DNA of 64,000 bases, taken from NCBI RefSeq assembly GCF_004758605.1, contig NZ_CP038510.1:294501-358500 (forward strand), in the 5' to 3' direction. The notes under the pieces were generated by a model. That model was not told where the DNA came from, searched no databases, and saw only the letters and a program-made list of their open reading frames with translations. Origin of the DNA: Deinococcus metallilatus (GTDB taxonomy: Bacteria > Deinococcota > Deinococci > Deinococcales > Deinococcaceae). Shown here piece after piece: positions 1 to 10,494 of this stretch (its first letter is position 1; every line of letters begins with the position of its first letter). A program made the translations under genes and the position numbers.

Positions 1-2563
1 CCTCCTCGTAGGCCCCCCGAGCATAGGCGACTTCGGCCAGGCCCTGGAGGAAGGGCGGCACCCGCTGGTGGACGCCGAGGTCTTGCGCGAGCGTCAGACC
101 CTGCCTGAACGCGGCCCCGGCCTCCTCGGGGCGGCCCAGGGCCAGCAGCAGGTTGCCCTGCTGCGCCAGGCCGAAGGCCAGGCCGACGTGGTAGCCGATC
201 TTCCGGTAGAGGACCAGGGCTTCCCGCAGGTGTGCCTCGGCTTCCCGGTAGTGGCCCTGGGCCGCCTCCACCGCCGCGAGGTGGGTCGAGAGGTCGGCCT
301 GCCGCGCCGGAAGGACGTGTTCCCCGGCCAGCCGGAGGGCCTCCCGGAAGTGTCGCCCGGCCTCCGCATAGTCGCCGGTGTGCTCGGCAATGGTGCCCAG
401 GGCATTGTGCCCGTGCATGGCCGAGACACTTCCCGGCGGCACCAGCGCCAGGCCCCGGGCCGCGAGCTCCCGGGCCTCGCCGTGCTGCCCCAGACGCATG
501 GCGAACCAGCCCTGGCGAACCAGCACATCGCCCAGGAACGCCCGCTGGCTGGGGCTGTCCCCGCGCAGTGTGCGGGCGGCCCGCCCGTAGGCGGTGAATC
601 CCTCCTGAAAGCGCGCCCGGCGGTCGTAGTACAGCGCGGCCTGGACCACGGCGGGGCGCAGGTCCCCGGGCCAGGCCGCCGCCGCGTGGTCCCAGGCCGC
701 CCGGATGTTCTCCCGTTCCCCGTCCAGGGCGGCCAGCGCGGCCCCGCCCTCCGGGCCGAGGATCGCGTCTCCCCGCTCTCCCAGCAGGGCGAGGTAATAG
801 TGCGCGTGCCGCCGCTCGGTTTCCCGCTGCTCCCGGGGGTGCCCGGCGAGCTTCTCCCGCATGTACTGGTGCAGCAGGGCGTGCCGGAAGTAACGGTCCC
901 CCGGCCCCAGCCACAGCAGCGAGGCGTCCACCAGCGCGGCCAGGACCGCCGGGGAAGCGCCGGTGACCACCCGTGCCGCCTCCAGCCGGAAGCCGCCCCG
1001 GAACACCGCGAGCCTGCGCAGCGTCTCCTGCCCCAGCGGGGTCAGCCGCCCCCAGGAGGACTCGAACACCGCCCGCAGGCTGCGGTGCCGCCCCGCCTTG
1101 TCCGGGTTCCGGCTGGTCAGAAAATCCAGGTTCTCCCTGATCTCCCGCACAATCTCGGCGAGGGGCAGCGACCGCGTCCACACGGCGGCGAGTTCGAGGG
1201 CCAGCGGTGAACCCTCCACCAGACGGCAGAGCTCGAAGAGGCGGTGCAGGTCCCCGCCCGGAGTGAACTGCGGCCTCACCCGCCGCGCCCGGTCAAGAAA
1301 GAGCTGCACCGCGTCGAAGTGGCGGCCCTCCACCTCGCCGACCTCCGCCTCCTGCGGGTGATCCAGGCCGGAGAGCGGCAGCAGCCACTCGTCCTCCAGC
1401 CCCAGGCGTTCGCGCGAGGTGACGATCAGGCGCAGGTTCGGGCATCCCCGCACCAGTTTGAGGGCGACCGTCACCCCGCCCAGCAGGTGTTCATAATTGT
1501 CGAGCACCAGCAGCCGCCGACCCGCGCCGATGAAGCGCACGACCTGGCCCAGCGGGTCAGCCCGGTCCTCCAGCGGAAGGCCCAGACCCTCGGCGATGCC
1601 CGGCGCGACCAGGGCCGGGTCGCTCAGCGCCGCCAGGGACACGAAGGCCACGCCGTCCGGAAAGCTGGGGGCGAGGCCCCGGGCGGCTTCCACGGCGAGG
1701 CGCGTCTTGCCGATGCCCCCGGGACCGGTCAGGGTGAGCAGGCGGACATCCGGCCGGGCGAGGAGCCGCGCGATCTCGGCGAGTTCGAGGCTGCGCCCGA
1801 TGAAGGAGGCCGCGCTGGTGGGCAGACCCACCCCGGAGAGGCGGGCGGCAGGCGCGGGCGGGGCGGCCGCCTCCGGGCTTTGCAGGGTCCGGATCAGCCC
1901 GGCGAGTTCGGCCGTCGGCTCCAGGCCGAGTTCGGCCCGCAGGCGCTGGACAAAGGTGCCGCACGTTCGCAGCGCCCGCTCGCGCCCACCCGCCTTCAGG
2001 AGGGCGGCCACCTGCACCCGCAGCGCCGCCTCGTCAAATTCATCTCCCTCCAGCAGGGGCTGGAGGAGGTCGGCGGCCTCCAGATGGCAGCCCTCCTCTT
2101 CCAGCTCGTGGGCCCGCCCCAAGCGGGCGGCGCGGGTGGCCTGACACAGGTGCTCGCGTTCCCGTTCCAGCCAGGCGGCAAACTCGCCCGTTCCAGTCCC
2201 TTCCCAGCCTGCCAGGAATGGGCCGCTGGCGTGCGTGAGGGCCTCTGCCCAGCGGTGTTCCGACACGGCACGGAGGAAGGCCGCCAGGTCTGTCTCCACC
2301 CGCCAGCGCAGCCGCTCACGTTCCACCTCCAGCCCCGGGACGCTCCGGGCACGCACCCGGCTCAGCAACTGGCGCAGGTTGCCCCGGGCCATGTCCGGGG
2401 CGTGGTCGGGCCAGAAGAGGTACTGGAGCTGCTCGCGGCCCACCCACCCGGTGCGGCAGGCGAGATAGGTGAGAAGTTGAGAACACCGGTCGGGCAGCCA
2501 CGCCTCGTCGTGCCCATCCACCTGGAGACGTGGGGAGCCGAACAGGAACAGGGTCGTGGCCAC
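1..2563 (-). CDS. BTAD/NB-ARC/TPR transcriptional regulator (AfsR/SARP-like), truncated by window edge
   Basis: Reading the minus strand gives one open frame of over 850 codons that runs off the left edge. The first ~250 residues look like a bacterial transcriptional activator domain (start MATTLFLFGSPRLQVDG, then QLLTYLACRTGWVGREQLQ and LRQLLSRVRAR). Next comes an NB-ARC ATPase with Walker A LTGPGGIGKTR and Walker B RRLLVLDNYEH, then RLIVTSRERLGL and GSPLALELAA. The C-terminal half is TPR-like (GTIAEHTGDYAEAGRHFREA, NLLLALGRPEEAGAAFRQG). The start is GTG at 2563, preceded by GTGAGG, with an in-frame TGA four codons upstream. Proteins of this layout are ATP-dependent switches that activate transcription; the target is unknown. 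The plus-strand frames over this region are shadows. Confidence 0.88.
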   Translation of the reverse strand, partial: MATTLFLFGSPRLQVDGHDEAWLPDRCSQLLTYLACRTGWVGREQLQYLFWPDHAPDMARGNLRQLLSRVRARSVPGLEVERERLRWRVETDLAAFLRAVSEHRWAEALTHASGPFLAGWEGTGTGEFAAWLEREREHLCQATRAARLGRAHELEEEGCHLEAADLLQPLLEGDEFDEAALRVQVAALLKAGGRERALRTCGTFVQRLRAELGLEPTAELAGLIRTLQSPEAAAPPAPAARLSGVGLPTSAASFIGRSLELAEIARLLARPDVRLLTLTGPGGIGKTRLAVEAARGLAPSFPDGVAFVSLAALSDPALVAPGIAEGLGLPLEDRADPLGQVVRFIGAGRRLLVLDNYEHLLGGVTVALKLVRGCPNLRLIVTSRERLGLEDEWLLPLSGLDHPQEAEVGEVEGRHFDAVQLFLDRARRVRPQFTPGGDLHRLFELCRLVEGSPLALELAAVWTRSLPLAEIVREIRENLDFLTSRNPDKAGRHRSLRAVFESSWGRLTPLGQETLRRLAVFRGGFRLEAARVVTGASPAVLAALVDASLLWLGPGDRYFRHALLHQYMREKLAGHPREQRETERRHAHYYLALLGERGDAILGPEGGAALAALDGERENIRAAWDHAAAAWPGDLRPAVVQAALYYDRRARFQEGFTAYGRAARTLRGDSPSQRAFLGDVLVRQGWFAMRLGQHGEARELAARGLALVPPGSVSAMHGHNALGTIAEHTGDYAEAGRHFREALRLAGEHVLPARQADLSTHLAAVEAAQGHYREAEAHLREALVLYRKIGYHVGLAFGLAQQGNLLLALGRPEEAGAAFRQGLTLAQDLGVHQRVPPFLQGLAEVAYARGAYEE

Positions 2564-2572
2564 CTCGCGCCC

Positions 2573-2608
2573 TCACCCGCTGAGGGCAAGCCGTTTCAGA
2601 TGGGCCAC
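2573..2608 (-). CDS. possible 11-codon leader peptide upstream of the BTAD regulator
   Basis: A GTG at 2608 follows a strong AGGAGG ribosome site and opens a short frame (VAHLKRLALSG, then TGA) that ends 9 nt before the GTG of the regulator. Its last codons overlap the ribosome site of the regulator. This could be a coupling or leader ORF, or an older start of the regulator now in another frame. The regulator reads well from its own GTG, so a frameshift is not needed. Speculative. Confidence 0.3.
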   Translation of the reverse strand: MAHLKRLALSG

Positions 2609-3149
2609 AGGAACCTCCTCGTTGGAGGGAGTGCAGGACTTGGGTTGGAACGAAGACGCCTGATCATACTCTACCTGGAATGGCCCGGAGGTCGCCATGA
2701 CCGGAAACGCCGCCCAGGGCCACCGCAAAGTCGTGGGAGGTCGGCCCGGCGGACAACGAACGAGATGGAGGGCCATGTCCCCGCGCTGGTGGCCCACTTG
2801 GAGCAGCTTGATGATCCACCTCACCCTGGTCCACCGCGACTTGGAGTTCTGCGGGGATCTGTGGTGTTTTGGACTCCGCCACCAGGATCGGCCACTCTTC
2901 AAGGGCCAGAATCTGGAGGACCCTGGCGAGGGTGGAGGGGCGAAAGTCGGGGGGGCAGGGTGAAGGTTCTACGGGGCCTTCCCTGCCCGTCCACCTGCAC
3001 TCCCCCGTGCTGAGGGCAGGCTGGTTCACTGCGTTGGCCCGCACCATCGGCAGGCCTGGAACCGGGTGCGTTCAGTGTGCGTGACCGCAGGTGAGAACGG
3101 CATCTGCCTGGTGGCGCAGGCCCTTCATGCTCGGCAGCGGGGCCATTCG
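2609..3149. other. intergenic stretch without a recognisable gene
   Basis: Between the BTAD regulator and the IclR gene, open frames exist on both strands but show no family motif and mutually overlap. A minus frame around 2664-3047 has a mildly protein-like patch (LQILALEEWPILVAESKTPQ), so decayed coding sequence is possible. No repeat or RNA gene is seen. Confidence 0.4.
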
Positions 3150-3272
3150 TCAGGCCCTGGGCAGGCTGTCGTCGAACCAGCTCACGAGCAAGAGGCCGGA
3201 CCGGAACAGGTCCCGCATGGGCATCACCTGAAGCACGCCGTGCCGCGCGTAGTACACCCCCAGGTGGCGCAC
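3150..3272 (-). pseudogene. fragment of an unidentified protein C-terminus
   Basis: One minus-strand frame reads VRHLGVYYARHGVLQVMPMR then DLFRSGLLLVSWFDDSLPRA and a TGA. This is balanced, protein-like sequence, unlike the arginine/proline-rich shadow frames around it. The only possible local start is a GTG at 3272 without a ribosome site, and the frame upstream is low-complexity. I do not recognise the family. It is best explained as the surviving end of a degraded gene; a real 40-residue protein is possible but less likely. Confidence 0.3.
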
Positions 3273-3359
3273 GGGGGACGGGCTGTGACGTGACCCCCGG
3301 TTCTCGGTCCATCCCGGTTGCAACGAGGCGGGGGAGAGTCTGCCGCCCCCACTCGCGGC

Positions 3360-4250
3360 TCACTTCAGAGGGTCTGGCTGGGGCCGCGCGGCTTTCTGAC
3401 GCGGCTTGCGGCGCGGCGCGTCCCGGCGGTTCTGGCGGGCGGGTTGCAGTTCGTCGCGGCCGTCGATGGAGGCCCACCAGTAGCGCCCGGCCTCGGCAAA
3501 CTCGGGGTTGTAGCCGATGCGTTCCGAGATGTGCTTCCCCGCCTCGATCACCGCTTCGCGCAGCCGCGTCTTGTGCTGGTGGAAGCGGCCGGGCGGGACC
3601 GCCACACCGACCGCCACGATGGTTTCCCCGTTGTGGTTGCGAACCGGGGCCGACACGCAGCACAGCCCGGAGCGCACCTCCTCGATGTCGTAGGCATAGC
3701 CCCGCTCGCGCACCCGGGCGAGTTCGGAGGCCAGTTCGTCGGGGGCCGTGATGGTGTTGGGCGTGTAGGCGGACATCCCGTGCCGTTCCAGCACGCCTTC
3801 CACGAAGGTCCAGGGCCGTTCGGCCAGGAGAATCTTGCCGTGGGCGCTGCAATGCGGCGGCAGCACGCTGCCCATCGGCATCACCTCGGCGGCGTCGGCG
3901 CGGGTGCCGCCGAGCCGGATCACGCTGACCACTTCGCCCCCCGCCAGCACGCCCAGATGCACCGTCTCCCCGAAGCGGGCGCGCAGCCGTTCCATCTCCT
4001 CGCGGGCGACCTCGCGCCAGGGCGTGTTGTGCAGCAGCGCCTGGCTGAGGGTGAGGATGCGGAAGCCCAGGCGGTAACGCCCCGTCATCATGCGGTAGAG
4101 CAGGCCCACCTGGGTCAGCGAGCTGAGCAGGGCGTGGGCACTCGACTTGGGCAGGTCCAGCTCGGCGGCGACCTGACTCACGCCCCACTCGGGACGCTCG
4201 GGGGTGAACAGGTTCAGAACCTGACCGGCCTTCTCGACGGTATGCAGCAT
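3360..4250 (-). CDS. IclR-family transcriptional regulator
   Basis: This 296-residue protein has the IclR layout. Residues ~1-65 form a winged helix-turn-helix (TVEKAGQVLNLF, QVAAELDLPKSSAHALLSSL, TGRYRLGFRI). Residues ~80-250 form the effector domain (MGSVLPPHCSAHGKILLA, RERGYAYDIEEVRSGLCCVS, APVRNHNGETIVAVGVAVP). The C-terminal ~45 residues are a basic, proline-rich tail beyond the usual ~250-270 residues. The gene stands alone on the minus strand and faces away from the lipid kinase, so no target operon can be named from context. IclR proteins usually control small carbon-compound catabolism and often themselves. A pseudo-palindrome GTTC-N9-GAAC lies upstream (4301-4317) and could be its operator. 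Confidence 0.92.
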   Translation of the reverse strand: MLHTVEKAGQVLNLFTPERPEWGVSQVAAELDLPKSSAHALLSSLTQVGLLYRMMTGRYRLGFRILTLSQALLHNTPWREVAREEMERLRARFGETVHLGVLAGGEVVSVIRLGGTRADAAEVMPMGSVLPPHCSAHGKILLAERPWTFVEGVLERHGMSAYTPNTITAPDELASELARVRERGYAYDIEEVRSGLCCVSAPVRNHNGETIVAVGVAVPPGRFHQHKTRLREAVIEAGKHISERIGYNPEFAEAGRYWWASIDGRDELQPARQNRRDAPRRKPRQKAARPQPDPLK

Positions 4251-4323
4251 GTCTTTCTCAGGGCAGGGGAGAGGCGGCCTCGGGAAGCGTTCGGTTGGGT
4301 TCAGGATATACGAACGGGCCGCC

Positions 4324-4452
4324 TGATACCGACTTGCTCTGATTTCAGAACCTCCGGGAAAAACACCGGAGGTTCTTCCATCGCCGCAAGCCGGTATTTT
4401 CTTATTCTCGCTTCGCTCGGGTTCGTCTACGACTCACCTTAAGTTGGTATGA
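4324..4452 (+). repeat. 129-bp intergenic repeat, family A copy 1, with perfect 11-bp hairpin
   Basis: The element is bounded by imperfect 12-bp terminal inverted repeats: TGATACCGACTT at 4324-4335, and AAGTTGGTATGA at 4441-4452, whose complement TCATACCAACTT matches 10 of 12. Inside is a perfect 11-bp inverted repeat, AGAACCTCCGG at 4347-4357 and CCGGAGGTTCT at 4366-4376, with an A-rich 8-nt loop. The first ~52 bp and the internal CCATCGCCGC-AGCCGGTA block recur in inverted orientation at 47446-47666. It resembles the small non-coding repeats or MITEs of Deinococcus. It lies between IclR and the convergent end of the lipid kinase gene. Confidence 0.75.
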
Positions 4453-4479
4453 GTCCCCGCCCGGCCCTCTCCCCGCGAC

Positions 4480-5358
4480 TCATGACCGGGGAGCGGGCGG
4501 GACGCAGACCGTGAGGGCTGTGCGGTGGGTCTGCACGCTCAGCATGACTTCCCAGGTCAGGTCGCCGTCCACGTTGGCATGTAGCGCCTCGCCCACGCCC
4601 ATCACCCCGACCTCGCCCACCCGCTGCACCCGGAGCCGCGACGTGTCGCCCAGCTTCCAGCGGACGAGATTCGCCAGGGTGGCGAGCGGGGACCCGGCGG
4701 GAAGCGCGAGCAGCACCAGCCGCCCGTCCTGATAGTCGGCGCCGGGCACCAGCAGGTCTGCCGCCACGTCACGCGCGTTGGCGATCACCAGTTGCGGCGT
4801 GTGCAGCCGGGAGGGGACGCCGTCGGCCGTCACGGTGAGCCGCAGGGACGGGGGGTGTCGGGCCACCGGCCAGGCCGCCGGGAGGTACGCCAGCCAGCCC
4901 AGGCGGCGCTTGAGCGCCGGGGTGAGGTTGGCCGCGATCTGGGCCGAGAAGCCCAGCGTGACGGAATTCAGGAACACCCGGCCATTCACCTCCCCCACGT
5001 CCACGCGCCGCTCGCTCCCCGAGACGATCACCCGCGCGGCCTGCACCACGTCGCGGGGCACGCCCATATTGCGGGCAAAGGTGTTGCCGGTCCCGAGGGG
5101 CAGGATGCCCAGCGCCGTCCCGCTGTACAGGAGAGGCCGCGCGGCCTGCGCCAGCGTCCCGTCGCCCCCCGCCACGACGACCCGCCCGGCCCCGGCCCGC
5201 ACCGCCGCCGTCACCACCTCTTCGGGGTCCTCTTCCCGGCAGTCGTGGACACGCGGAACCCAGCCCGCCGCCCTAAAGACGGCCAGGGCCTCCCGGTAGG
5301 CGGTCCCGCGCCGCGCGAGTGGATTGACGATCACTTCGAGCGGGCGACCTGCCTTCAC
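4480..5358 (-). CDS. diacylglycerol/lipid kinase (YegS/BmrU/DgkB-like)
   Basis: This is a 292-residue soluble lipid kinase that would phosphorylate diacylglycerol or a related lipid with ATP at the membrane. The N-terminal DAGK catalytic domain shows EVIVNPLARRG at ~8-18, the nucleotide motif VVAGGDGTL at ~61-69 and LPLGTGNTFARNMG at ~86-99. The C-terminal beta-sandwich includes HANVDGDLTWE, the conserved late motif of the family. The GTG at 5358 is the only start available: no ATG, GTG or TTG lies in frame between it and the promoter TGAACA-17-TACAAT at 5473-5501. It is divergent from the glycerophosphodiesterase, and both concern phospholipid turnover. Confidence 0.9.
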   Translation of the reverse strand: MKAGRPLEVIVNPLARRGTAYREALAVFRAAGWVPRVHDCREEDPEEVVTAAVRAGAGRVVVAGGDGTLAQAARPLLYSGTALGILPLGTGNTFARNMGVPRDVVQAARVIVSGSERRVDVGEVNGRVFLNSVTLGFSAQIAANLTPALKRRLGWLAYLPAAWPVARHPPSLRLTVTADGVPSRLHTPQLVIANARDVAADLLVPGADYQDGRLVLLALPAGSPLATLANLVRWKLGDTSRLRVQRVGEVGVMGVGEALHANVDGDLTWEVMLSVQTHRTALTVCVPPAPRS

Positions 5359-5472
5359 GGGGTGCCCGCGAACAAGGCCGGACCCGTCCCGTCCGTACCG
5401 GCCAGGGCGTGAGCGGCGTGATCTGGCGTCGCGGCGCCAGGGAGGGCGGTTCCATGAACGTCCACGGGAGGC

Positions 5473-5501
5473 ATTGTAAGCGCCTTCCACCGGCTTGTTC
5501 A
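5473..5501 (-). promoter_or_regulatory. sigma-70-type promoter for the lipid kinase gene
   Basis: On the minus strand, TGAACA (5501-5496) and TACAAT (5478-5473) are separated by 17 nt, a close match to TTGACA-17-TATAAT. Transcription would leave a 5' leader of about 110 nt before the GTG at 5358. Confidence 0.6.
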
Positions 5502-5547
5502 CCGGCCCGGAGGCGGGCATCGCCATAATCACGGCCGCGCCGCCCGG

Positions 5548-5553
5548 TACGAT
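5548..5553 (+). promoter_or_regulatory. -10 box of a leaderless promoter for ugpQ-like gene
   Basis: TACGAT ends exactly 6 nt before the ATG at 5560 and no ribosome site precedes that ATG, so the transcript probably begins at or next to the start codon. The same 6-nt gap occurs at 17851 and 42926. No good -35 is seen. Confidence 0.55.
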
Positions 5554-5559
5554 GCGGGC

Positions 5560-6267
5560 ATGTCCCGTCCCCTTCTGCTCGGCCACCGTGGCTCGCCCCG
5601 CCAGCACCGTGAAAATACCCTGCGGAGTTTTCAGGCCGCCCTGGACGGAGGCCTCGACGGGGTGGAGTTCGACGTGCGGCGCCTCGCGGACGGCACGCTG
5701 GTCGTGCATCACGACGAGAGGCTCTTCGACGGGTGGCGGCTGGCCGACCTGACGCGGGGGCAGTTGGCACCGCATCCCGTACCCACGCTGGAGGAGGTCC
5801 TGGCCTGGGCGGCGGACACCGGCGCTTACCTCAACGTGGAACTCAAGTACGAGTCGTGGTGGCCCGACGACCGGGCGGCACGCACGGCCAAGCTGCTGCG
5901 GCGCTATGGCCTGCTGCCCTCGGCGGTCGTGTCGAGCTTTAACCCGCTGGTGCTCGCGGCCCTGCGGCAGGCGGCGCCCGAAGTCGAGCGGGGCCTGCTG
6001 TTCGACCGCGCGCCGGACGTGATGCCGCACGTCGCCGCCCGGCTTGGCGTGAGCGCCCTTCACCCGCGCTGGCATCTGGTCACCCCCGCGCTGGTGGAGA
6101 CGGCCAGAACGCGCGGCTGGCGCGTCAACGTCTGGACCGTGAACGACCCGGAGTTTGCCCGGCACCTGCTCCAGCTCGGCGTGGACGGGCTGATCGGAGA
6201 CGATCCGGGGGTCTTGCTCACAAGCCGCGAAGCGGATGTTATGCTGCGGGCACAAAAATCAATCTGA
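5560..6267 (+). CDS. ugpQ: glycerophosphodiester phosphodiesterase
   Basis: The 235-residue protein hydrolyses glycerophosphodiesters from degraded phospholipids to sn-glycerol-3-phosphate and an alcohol. It carries the GDPD signatures: HRG at 9-11 followed by ENTL at 18-21, EFDV at 36-39 with metal ligands, HHDE at ~50-53 and NVELKYES at ~90-97, and it ends with the barrel motif VNVWTVND and GVDGLIGDDP. Length is normal for a cytosolic, signal-less GDPD (about 230-250). The start is the ATG at 5560, with a -10 box 6 nt upstream and no ribosome site. The ugpB-type binding protein starts 123 bp downstream on the same strand, which supports a glycerophosphodiester salvage role as in the E. coli ugp operon. 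Confidence 0.92.
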   Translation: MSRPLLLGHRGSPRQHRENTLRSFQAALDGGLDGVEFDVRRLADGTLVVHHDERLFDGWRLADLTRGQLAPHPVPTLEEVLAWAADTGAYLNVELKYESWWPDDRAARTAKLLRRYGLLPSAVVSSFNPLVLAALRQAAPEVERGLLFDRAPDVMPHVAARLGVSALHPRWHLVTPALVETARTRGWRVNVWTVNDPEFARHLLQLGVDGLIGDDPGVLLTSREADVMLRAQKSI

Positions 6268-6390
6268 GATCGACGTGAGACGTGATGGCCGTCCACAGCC
6301 TTGTGCTGCCTGGCGCCCCCATTCTGCCTGACGGCGGCCTGACCCCGGCCCCTTACGCTTGCGCTTGCCCTGCGGCCCCCAGGAGGACAT

Positions 6391-7677
<1,287 letters not shown>

Positions 7678-7758
7678 AGGCTGCCCGCGTGGCGCGGCAC
7701 CCCCGAAAGGTGGGGCGTGCGCCGCGCGTTTCTCCTTTCCGCCCGACCTGGAGGACCC

Positions 7759-8701
7759 ATGACCGCCCTACCCACCGCGCCCCCCGAGGCCGCCCCGGCC
7801 GCCCGCGAAACCGAGGTGGCGCCCGCCTTTCGCAGCCGGGTGCTGCCGTGGCTGTTTCTCGCGCCGACCCTGATCGTGCTGGCCGTCTTCCTGTACCTGC
7901 CCGCCGTGCAGACGCTCCAGCTCAGCGGCTACCGCAGCAACATCGTCCTGGGCACCCGGCAGTTCGTGGGGCTCTCGAACTTCGCGGACCTGCTGGGCAG
8001 CCCCGTGTACCGCCAGGTGGTGGGGCAGACCCTCGCCTTCGTGGCGCTGGTCGTGGTGCTGGGCCTGGGCCTGGGCCTGGGTTTGGCCTGGCTGGCGAGC
8101 CGCCCGATTCGCGGCGGGCGCATCTACCGGCTGCTGCTGATCTTTCCCTACGCGCTGTCCCCGGCGGTGGCCGGGACGCTGTGGCTGTTTCTGTTCAATC
8201 CCGAGGTCGGCGCGGTCAACCAACTGCTGGGGTCGCTCTTCGGCCTGCGGCCCCGCTGGCTGGACGACCCGGCCCTCGCGTTCGGCCTGGTGACGGCCGC
8301 CGCCGTGTGGAAGGGCCTGGGGTACAACGTCGTCTTTTACCTGGCGGCCCTAACGAACCTGCCCCGGGAAGTGCTGGAAGCCGCCGAGATCGACGGCGCC
8401 AATGGTATGCAGAGCTTCTGGCGCATCGTGGTGCCGCTGCTGTCCCCGATGACGTTCTTCCTGCTCTTTACCAATGTGGTCTACGCGCTGTTCGACTCCT
8501 TCGGCCTGGTGGACATCCTCACGCGCGGGGGGCCCATCGAGGGGCAGGCGGGCGTGACGACCTTCCTGGTGTATCAGCTCTACGAGGACGCCTTCCGCAA
8601 CTTCCGCACGGGCCTCGCGGCGGCGGAGGCGGTGCTGATGCTGGTGCTGGTGGGCACGATCACCCTGCTGCAATTCCGCTTCGGCAGCCGGAGAGTGCAC
8701 T

Positions 8702-8712
<11 letters not shown>
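7759..8712 (+). CDS. ugpA: ABC transporter permease, UgpA type
   Basis: The 317-residue integral membrane protein is the first permease of the glycerol-3-phosphate importer. A charged, alanine-rich cytoplasmic N-terminus (~30 residues) is followed by LPWLFLAPTLIVLAVFLYLP and about six membrane spans. The cytoplasmic EAA loop that docks the ATPase reads EVLEAAEIDGANGMQSFWRI. The ATG at 7759 follows GGAGG; the in-frame extension up to 7717 lacks a ribosome site. It sits 81 bp after ugpB, and its end overlaps the next permease by 11 bp, so the two are translationally coupled. Confidence 0.88.
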
Positions 8713-9583
<871 letters not shown>

Positions 9584-9655
9584 GCCTCCTGCCAACTTGC
9601 GGCGATGGGTATGGCTCAGGCCGGGTGAAGCATCAAAGCGGGGAGTGGAACGCCT

Positions 9656-10381
9656 TCAGCCCCGGCGCTGCATCGCGTGATGGATGAGGTGGAGCAGGAC
9701 GGCGTGCTTCCGGTTCCCGGACAGCCGGTCTTCCGTCAGCCAGCGGTACACCACGTCCTCGAAGAGAGAAACCAGGCTCTCATCCCCGCCCCCGAGGATC
9801 AGGGCCACCAGTTCGTCTTCCGTCATTCCCGCCGGGGGTGTGCCGTCTCTCTGAAGGGTTTCTTCGAGCAGATGCCGGAGGGCCTGCACCTGGGCCGCCC
9901 TCTCCTGGGCCTGGCGTCGAGTCTCTGCAGAAGAGGGTGGAGCTGCGGCCCGCGCACGCTCCATGATGACCTCGGGATCGGCCTGAAGCGAGGCCAGGAC
10001 GCGCTGGGCGACGGGATGCTGGGCACGCACGATGCCGAGCAGGATATGTGGGGTGGACGTGACGGAGACGCCGAGCGCCCGTGCCTCCTGCGAGGCGATC
10101 TCCATGACGCGGCGCCCGAGGGGGGTGATGGAAGGCGTCTCCAAACGAACACTGTTGCCCTGGGGGGATGAACTCTTTCCCAGGGGGCTGAACTCCCTGA
10201 CCTGCTGGCGCATCCGGTCCAGATCGGCCCCCAGAGCCGTCAGCACGTCGCGTCCGCCACCCTCGGCCCGCATCAGACCGAGAAGCAGGTGTTCCGGCCC
10301 CACCTGGGCGTGTCCCAGGGCGTTTGCCTCCTCACGCGCATAGTGAAAGGTCAGCCGGGCCGCGTCGTCGTAGAGGTTCAT
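9656..10381 (-). CDS. Clp N-terminal (Clp R) repeat protein without AAA+ module
   Basis: The 241-residue protein starts MNLYDDAARLTFHYAREEAN and has two Clp N-type repeats: residues ~1-70 (AQVGPEHLLLGLMRAEGG) and ~75-140 (ARALGVSVTSTPHILLGIVR). The C-terminal ~100 residues are charged (SAETRRQAQERAAQVQALRH) and end in a helical region with no AAA+ Walker motifs. Clp N domains bind substrates or adaptors such as McsB, or modulate ClpC. A stand-alone N-domain resembles plant ClpT or an adaptor, so a role as ClpC/ClpB accessory factor is inferred. The ATG overlaps the stop of the upstream 38-codon ORF as ATGA, so the two are coupled. Confidence 0.72.
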   Translation of the reverse strand: MNLYDDAARLTFHYAREEANALGHAQVGPEHLLLGLMRAEGGGRDVLTALGADLDRMRQQVREFSPLGKSSSPQGNSVRLETPSITPLGRRVMEIASQEARALGVSVTSTPHILLGIVRAQHPVAQRVLASLQADPEVIMERARAAAPPSSAETRRQAQERAAQVQALRHLLEETLQRDGTPPAGMTEDELVALILGGGDESLVSLFEDVVYRWLTEDRLSGNRKHAVLLHLIHHAMQRRG

Positions 10382-10494
10382 GGCGTGACCAGCGGCAGGA
10401 GGCCGATCAGGGCGCCCAAGGGGTTCGCCTCCCGGCGCGGCACCAGGGGGATGGGCTCCTGTCCCTTGTGGGTCATCCTGGCGATCACGCGCAT
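10378..10494 (-). CDS. 38-residue hypothetical protein coupled to the Clp N-domain gene
   Basis: The frame MRVIARMTHKGQEPIPLVPR-REANPLGALIGLLPLVTP has a near-perfect ribosome site (AAGGAGG, 5 nt before the ATG at 10494), and its TGA overlaps the ATG of the Clp N-domain gene as ATGA. The basic N-terminus and hydrophobic C-terminus (LGALIGLLPLV) show no known family. The strong ribosome site and the stop-start overlap argue that it is translated, at least to couple translation of the next gene. A longer frame reaches 10587 but lacks a ribosome site. Confidence 0.5.
   Translation of the reverse strand: MRVIARMTHKGQEPIPLVPRREANPLGALIGLLPLVTP

Noticed and set aside
1244..3013. 589-codon plus-strand open frame (and 68-1210) opposite the BTAD regulator
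   Set aside because: Arg/Gln/Gly-rich antisense shadow without domain motifs; the minus strand here encodes clear BTAD, NB-ARC and TPR sequence.
2899..4188. 429-codon minus-strand frame overlapping IclR
   Set aside because: Out-of-frame shadow of the IclR gene on the same strand; Arg/Pro-rich.
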